Assembly: GCA_029747585.1 (NCBI GenBank)
Contig: JAPEVF010000666.1
Coordinates: 1-25,310 of the forward strand
Reading direction: 5' to 3'
DNA from: Pleurotus djamor
Taxonomy: Eukaryota; Basidiomycota; Agaricomycetes; Agaricales; Pleurotaceae
Length of the DNA stretch: 25,310 nucleotides
Part shown: one piece after another, positions 20,248 through 25,310 of the stretch
How the letters are laid out: the number at the start of each line of letters is the position of its first letter
How positions within the stretch are numbered: the first letter of the stretch is position 1
Notes under the pieces: generated by a model
The model's database searches: none
Told to the model about the DNA's origin: nothing
What the model saw: the letters and a program-made list of their open reading frames with translations, nothing else
Made by a program: the position numbers and the translations under genes

Positions 20248-22418
20248 TCAATACTCCAACGAATTCTCGATGATCTTTGCCAAGTGCTGTCTTCCATCTT
20301 CCCCAACCACATCTCCAATACCGGGAGCGAGATCCAACACTCGTCGTTGAGGCATAGTGCCTTCTACAAGCATGTCGACATCACTCTGCGAACACAACAG
20401 ATCGATCAGCAATGATTCTCTGATTGAATGACGAATGGGAATATCTACTCACCCTCTTATACCCAACTGCTCTCAATCCTCTCGGAACGCCCAACCCATC
20501 AAGGAAACGTGCAATAGCTTCGTATAAGTGCGTGCCAATGTCTGAATCAGGGATCTTCGTGATCGAGGCATCAGAAGGTGATGTGGATGTGAATACTGCG
20601 AGGGCTTGACGATGGCGTTCAGGCGACGAGGGCGCGGTGAACTGGAATACTAAAAGGGGCGAAGTATGATGAATGGATCAAAGATGGGAGTGAGGGATGG
20701 AGATCCTACCAGCAGGTCCAGTCAAAGCGACACTTGATACGTTGTCAATCTAAAAGGATGAAATGATGGTGCGGAAAATGTACCTACCTTATGCCATGGG
20801 GAATGATAGCTGTATCAACAAGGTATTCCGGATGCTTGTATTTGGGTCCCTTCTTGTTCAATCCGGAGATCTGGATGTCTGTCAGTACATGGCGGAGATG
20901 GCAGTATCAGAAAAGAAAGCACACCGGGTAGCTGATACCGTGGCAGAGGTGGACACCCGCATTCCCAAATCCGATTCCAGCGAACGAAGCCGCAAGTCTG
21001 ATGATAGCGTACTCTAAGGGGAGACTATAAGCGAGGATGTGGAGGGTGCTTACAACATCTGCTTTCTAGCCTCACTATCCCCTGCGTCTCTTGCGATTCT
21101 GGGGAGATACTTGACTGTGGTTTGCAACGCCCACAGCGAGAAAATGTCAGCTACAGGGTTGCTACCTTGGTAAGCCGGGCGGAGGATTGGGTTGGATGGA
21201 CGAGGAGTGCGCTCCGTGTAGCTAGTAAGATTCCAGACACGGGATTACAATTCAAACGCCAAACCACAAGAGGAGTTCATATGGACGTACGGGATGGCAG
21301 TGTAGCTCTCCATACTATGGAAGAGAACATCGAGGCCGGAACTGATGTGCACCTGCGTGGGGCATGTTTCTGTGTTCATCGTGTCGACAATGCCAAGGAC
21401 TGGCTTCATCGCTCGGTTGGCGATGCCAGTTTTGAATGACTTGGACGTAATGTCCAAAATTGCAGTCCCAGTTGTTTCAGAGCCTGTTCCGGCAGTCGTT
21501 GGGACTACAATGAACGTTTAAGCACGAGAGTACACCATTTGACCAAAGGACTCACTAGCGATGAGGGGCAAGAGGGTTTTAGCGATAGGAAGTCCTTTAC
21601 CAATCGGTGCGTTGATAAAGTCCATCAGATCCGATTCAGGATAGACAGAGAATCTAATAGCTTCGTAGTGAGATCATCTGGGTCACAGACGGCGTAAAGC
21701 TCGCAATTACAAGTTGGCAGCCTTTGCGGTATCGATAACACTACCTCCTCCGACCCTGACAGACCGATGCCTGGGTCAACCGTTGTAGAAATGGAGGGGG
21801 GACAAGAGCTCACGCAAGGAAATGACTAAAGTCGTGCGCTCGAGCCCAGGCGATGGCATCTCGCCAACTCTGCTCAGTAGGCTCGGCTACAACTTTGTCA
21901 TAGACTTCATACGGAAGGTCGGGCTGGGAGTCGAGAGCGGCAACAGCCTTTAGGTATGTAGAAGGTCGATCAGCTTTCACTTTAACTTGTGTGACGACGT
22001 TTACGAGACTAACCATTTTCATCGGACGGAGCTTGGCAACGTTCGGATCTGTAAACACAGCAACCTAGTTGACGGGGATGAGTCGTCTGCTATGCAGGTG
22101 GTTCATATGTCTACCTTGCGTGCTTTCATGTTCTTCAGATCCATGCCGACTTCAGCTGTGACGCCATTTCCGAAGCGTAAATTGGAAGCTGCAACCTGGG
22201 AGATCTTAGCCAAGTCGATTCCCCTAGTAAAGCCATCAAAATACCTCAAAAGCGTACTCCTTTTCAACCGTGTTCACTGGGGTAGCGAACTGTCTCAGAC
22301 GACCGAGTGCATGAGCATGCTGAGCATGCGAATGTGGTGCGTGTCCCCCATGACAAGGACACGCAGTATGTTGTGAGGCATTGATGAGACGAAGAATGGA
22401 GTTGCGGCTTGCTGACAT
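20248..22418 (-). CDS. ADHFE1: Hydroxyacid-oxoacid transhydrogenase, mitochondrial (iron-containing alcohol dehydrogenase family)
   Basis: Thirteen exons (5' to 3'): 22418-22245, 22195-22115, 22064-22014, 21947-21814, 21755-21711, 21653-21556, 21504-21291, 21221-21054, 20997-20925, 20870-20788, 20732-20710, 20649-20453, 20385-20248, giving 492 residues (about 467 in human). The enzyme oxidises 4-hydroxybutyrate to succinic semialdehyde while reducing 2-oxoglutarate to 2-hydroxyglutarate. Blocks shared with the animal enzyme include [116 protein letters not shown] and IIPHGISVSLTGPAVF. Metal-binding residues are expected among the Asp/His of SGLDVLFHS and HLCHG. The basic, Ser/Arg-containing N-terminus fits a mitochondrial presequence, followed by a Cys/His-rich stretch. 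It is divergent from the aspartic protease. Confidence 0.95.
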
Positions 22419-22845
22419 GGTTCACGGATGAGAAAGTAGAACTTGTTACTTGGCCAGGGATGCGAATGTGGGGAACTTGCCAAATCCAATGCCGGTAATT
22501 GAAATCGTGGGTCAAGGTTTGTCACGGAACCATTCGCCCTGTTAGAAAAGTTAACAGGGTCGTTGTGGCTGCTATAGCACTGTTCAAGCACTTGGCCGCC
22601 GTAGTTGTTCATGTCATGGATGTCCAGTGGATGTCATGGAATAATATTCATGGATGATCCTGCGCCGCCGTGATATTAATTAGAAGTGAGAACGTGGATT
22701 GCCAAATACGGGCCGGTCAGGGTCCAGACGTCCAGGTCGCAGCTTCTTGCAAGAACCAAGTCTGATTTTTGCCTCGCCCCTCCTTCACCTCCTCGTACCT
22801 ACTTTCTTTACCCTCACCTTCCTTTTCCTTCGTTCTGGCCAAAGC
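22419..22845. promoter_or_regulatory. Bidirectional promoter between HOT and the aspartic protease
   Basis: About 430 bases shared by two divergent genes. ATGTCATGGA occurs at 22611-22620 and 22631-22640, a 20-base spacing, with a related TTCATGGATG at 22647-22656. The right end (22774-22838) is strongly CT-rich, as expected at the protease transcription start. No binding site identified with confidence. Confidence 0.45.
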
Positions 22846-25139
22846 ATGAAATTCTTCGCTGCGGCCTTGGCACTGGTCTTTGCGCACACGACCGTCTTCG
22901 ATACCTCGTCAGCTCTCATCCTACCCCTCAAGCAGACAAGACGCTCTTCTCCGTTGGTTCGACGAAGCGGAATAACCTCAGTGAAGACGGTTCAACCTCC
23001 AACGGGTATCAAGGGCCTTAACATCTTTGCTGCTTCTTCCGGCTCAGGGACCAAGAGCCTCGACTTGGAGTAGGTCGTCCAAGTAGCGTAGGGTTGTGTC
23101 TCATTCTCATCGTGACTGCGCAGTACCGTTCACGATCTCATCTACCTGGCTAACGTGAGGCGAACCACTTTTCTGCCTTGTTTCTTTTGTGACGATTGTG
23201 TTACTTTCTGTAGGTCACTATTGGGGGGAATGGTGCGTAACCAGTGTGCATCTCTTGTGTCATCTTACTCAAGATTTCCTTCAGATTACCCCGTGCAACT
23301 GGACACAGGTTCATCTGACTTGTGGATAAGAGGACCGAGTTCACCATTGCCAAATTCTCAGCTCGTCACCCCCGTGCGTAAAAGCATCACTTGTCTCTCC
23401 TTCGCAACACTCAGTAAATTCTTTAGTCAATCGAGTACAACCTCACCGTAAGGGCTCCATTCTGTTCCTCACAATCGTTCGTTTACCTTTGTTCAGTATG
23501 GTATTGGTTGGGCATTCGGACATGTAGCCTTCGCGGATGTGGTTTTCGCCAAGTGAGTCCACGCTCGGGCATGCGTTTTACTGCGGTATGCTGACTTGTC
23601 TTAGCATCGAGGTGAAGAAACAAGCCTACTTAGATATTGTCCGTGCACAAAACCCAGCTTTGTCATACGGAGCAGACGGCATTCTTGGCCTTGGCTTCAC
23701 ATCACTTTCGACCGTAGACGCGCTTGTCAACAGGTCCGGACAAGACACTGGGCGAAGCTTGCTGTACAACCTGTTTGAAGACAACCCCTCTGAGCCTAAT
23801 TTCATCGCATTCGCCCTGCAGAGGAGTACACACGACGAAAGTGACGTTGAGGGTAGCTTTTCTATCGGTGAGTAACTGTGACGATACTCTTTTTTCCCCA
23901 ATTTGAATTTCTGTGGCCCTTTCGAAGGCGAGTACGAACCAGACTTTGCCCATGTTGCAGATAGGCCGGCAATACCGACATTCCCGCCATCACACCCCAA
24001 GCGATGGAATGTTCTTCTGGACGCCCTCCTCTTCCCTGACCACACAGTTATCCCCAATTCGACCGTTAATGGGGCGCCTGGTGGAAAGGCTGTCATCCTC
24101 CTCGACAGTGGAACTTCGTACACTTATGCCCCTAAAGCCATTTGCGACGAACTCTACGCCAACATCTCAGGTGCACAATACGACGCACGGATGGGCCAAT
24201 GGAACATACCCTGCGACGCTGAAGTAAATATAGCCCTGCAAATAGCTGGGCAAGTTTTCCCTCTGCATCCCCTTGATGTAGTCCCACATGGCTTGGCTGA
24301 TCCCACATCATGCGTCGGCTCCTTTATACCCCAAACGGTGTCTGTTGGCGCTGGTGAATTGTAAGCTTTTTCTTCTTCCTCCCACCTTCGACCCCCACGG
24401 TTGATAACGTCTCTCNTTTTTCTTCTCCCTTACTAGCGATTGGCTTGTGGGTGACAACGTCCTTCGTTCTATCTATTCCGTCTACGACTTTGGCGACTTT
24501 GACGACTCTGGAAAAATGGGCGACCCGTATGTCAAGCTACTCCCCCTTACCGACCCCAATGAAGCTTCCAGAGAGTTTCACGGAATCCGGGGTGGTACAC
24601 CTCGAAACGATATCCAGTTTGGTGCTGCGAACGTTGGCTCCAGCGATAGTTCCACCACTCTCACTCTCTCCACCAAACTCGCCTCAACACTTGACCAAGT
24701 TGGGAGATACTTCCCAGCCATGTTGGGTGTGTTAGCGCTGAATGCCCTGGTTATCTTGGGTGTTATTGTGCTTGGTGTTGTCTATATGTGCAAGTCGAAG
24801 AAGAAGAGACGCGTCAACCCAAACGCTCGTACCCCAATGGGTCGATTGACTCCCATGCCCGTCGATGGACGAGACAGCGATCGCGCGTCGTCACGCCATG
24901 TCTATGAGCCCGTCTCGATGGCCTTGACGGAAGACACGATGATGGTGCCTTCGCCTAGATTCAAAGTTTTTGACGGAGAAGTCATCCAACCCGCAGACAG
25001 ACCAATGTCTATGATGCCCTCAAACTCTCATGGGCGACCACCACCATTGTCCGCTTCGTCTTCAGGGACACCAATGGACGATGACTTGTTCGTCCCACCG
25101 TCGCCTGCATTCACAAACCGACCACGCTCCGTTGCATGA
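22846..25139 (+). CDS. Aspartic protease (pepsin-like, A1 family) with C-terminal membrane anchor and cytosolic tail
   Basis: Nine exons: 22846-23069, 23124-23154, 23214-23232, 23285-23373, 23427-23447, 23497-23552, 23605-23867, 23928-24360, 24437-25139, giving 612 residues. A signal peptide (MKFFAAALALVFAHTTVF) and short pro-region with Arg-Arg lead to the two-lobed protease: VQLDTGSSDLWIRG holds the first catalytic Asp, YGIGWAFGHVAF is the flap region, GADGILGLGF is conserved between lobes, and ILLDSGTSYTYAP holds the second Asp. DWLVGDNVLRSIYSVYDFGD is the usual C-terminal block. After a Ser/Thr stalk comes one membrane span (MLGVLALNALVILGVIVLGV), a basic stop-transfer KSKKKRR and about 110 residues of Pro/Ser-rich tail. 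Yapsin-type enzymes are usually GPI-anchored; this one is a type I membrane protein with the protease outside. The intron 24361-24436 contains an ambiguous base at 24416. Confidence 0.93.
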
Positions 25140-25310
25140 TTTTTGAAATCATTCGTTCATCCCCCCCACACACACCACCCCTGCGTCTATATTACGACCT
25201 TATTCGTCATAATCCCTCATCCCCGAGTCCTCTCACTCACTACTGTCTCTACGTACTCACGAGCCCGTACCCCTCGCCTTCTGGCCATTGACCCTCCACG
25301 ATTTGGATGC
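25140..25310. other. 3' flank of the aspartic protease gene
   Basis: Pyrimidine-rich sequence after the stop, probably 3' UTR; the window ends before another gene is visible. Confidence 0.4.

Noticed and set aside
21661..21720. Apparent frame break in the HOT gene after AKAANL
   Set aside because: A 57-nt intron (21654-21710) with a GTAATT donor and ATTAG acceptor restores L-F-S-V-Y-P-E-S-D, as expected for the family, so the gene is intact.

Overview
The window reads as nuclear DNA of a basidiomycete fungus, most likely a mushroom-forming Agaricomycete. Almost every gene is cut by many short introns (about 40-80 nt, GT..AG, CTRAY-like branch sites), exons can be a few bases long, pyrimidine-rich leaders precede several starts, and the gene set is fungal (HET-domain protein, GPI-type chitin deacetylase, GCK-III kinase). 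I rebuilt exon structures by hand from reading frame, splice signals and remembered family patterns. Every spliced gene model given here closes in frame, but none has transcript support.

Layout. (1) 1-412: 3' end of a + strand gene whose C-terminus resembles the winged helix of TFIIF alpha. (2) 731-3475 and 3924-6820: two paralogous minus-strand genes for a four-pass membrane glycoprotein family that I cannot name. They share exon layout and each carries a microexon (6 nt and 12 nt) just before the third membrane span. (3) 7626-9058: a HET-domain protein. (4) 9923-10324 and 11051-11556: two small genes of unknown function, the second tentative. (5) 11709-13334: a secreted, probably GPI-anchored chitin deacetylase (CE4). 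(6) 14482-16991: a Ste20/GCK-III protein kinase. (7) 17623-18182: ribosomal protein uL29 (L35) with a likely 5' UTR intron. (8) 18650-20050: HIS6, the histidine-pathway ProFAR isomerase, with a GC-AG intron. (9) 20248-22418: mitochondrial hydroxyacid-oxoacid transhydrogenase (HOT/ADHFE1). (10) 22846-25139: a membrane-anchored aspartic protease, divergent from HOT.

The right half is conserved housekeeping and cell-wall material. The stretch from about 7 to 11.6 kb is looser, with long non-coding gaps, orphan small genes and a nonself-recognition-type protein. The most unusual content is the tandem membrane-protein pair and its microexons. I see no tRNA, rRNA, CRISPR array or intact transposable element.
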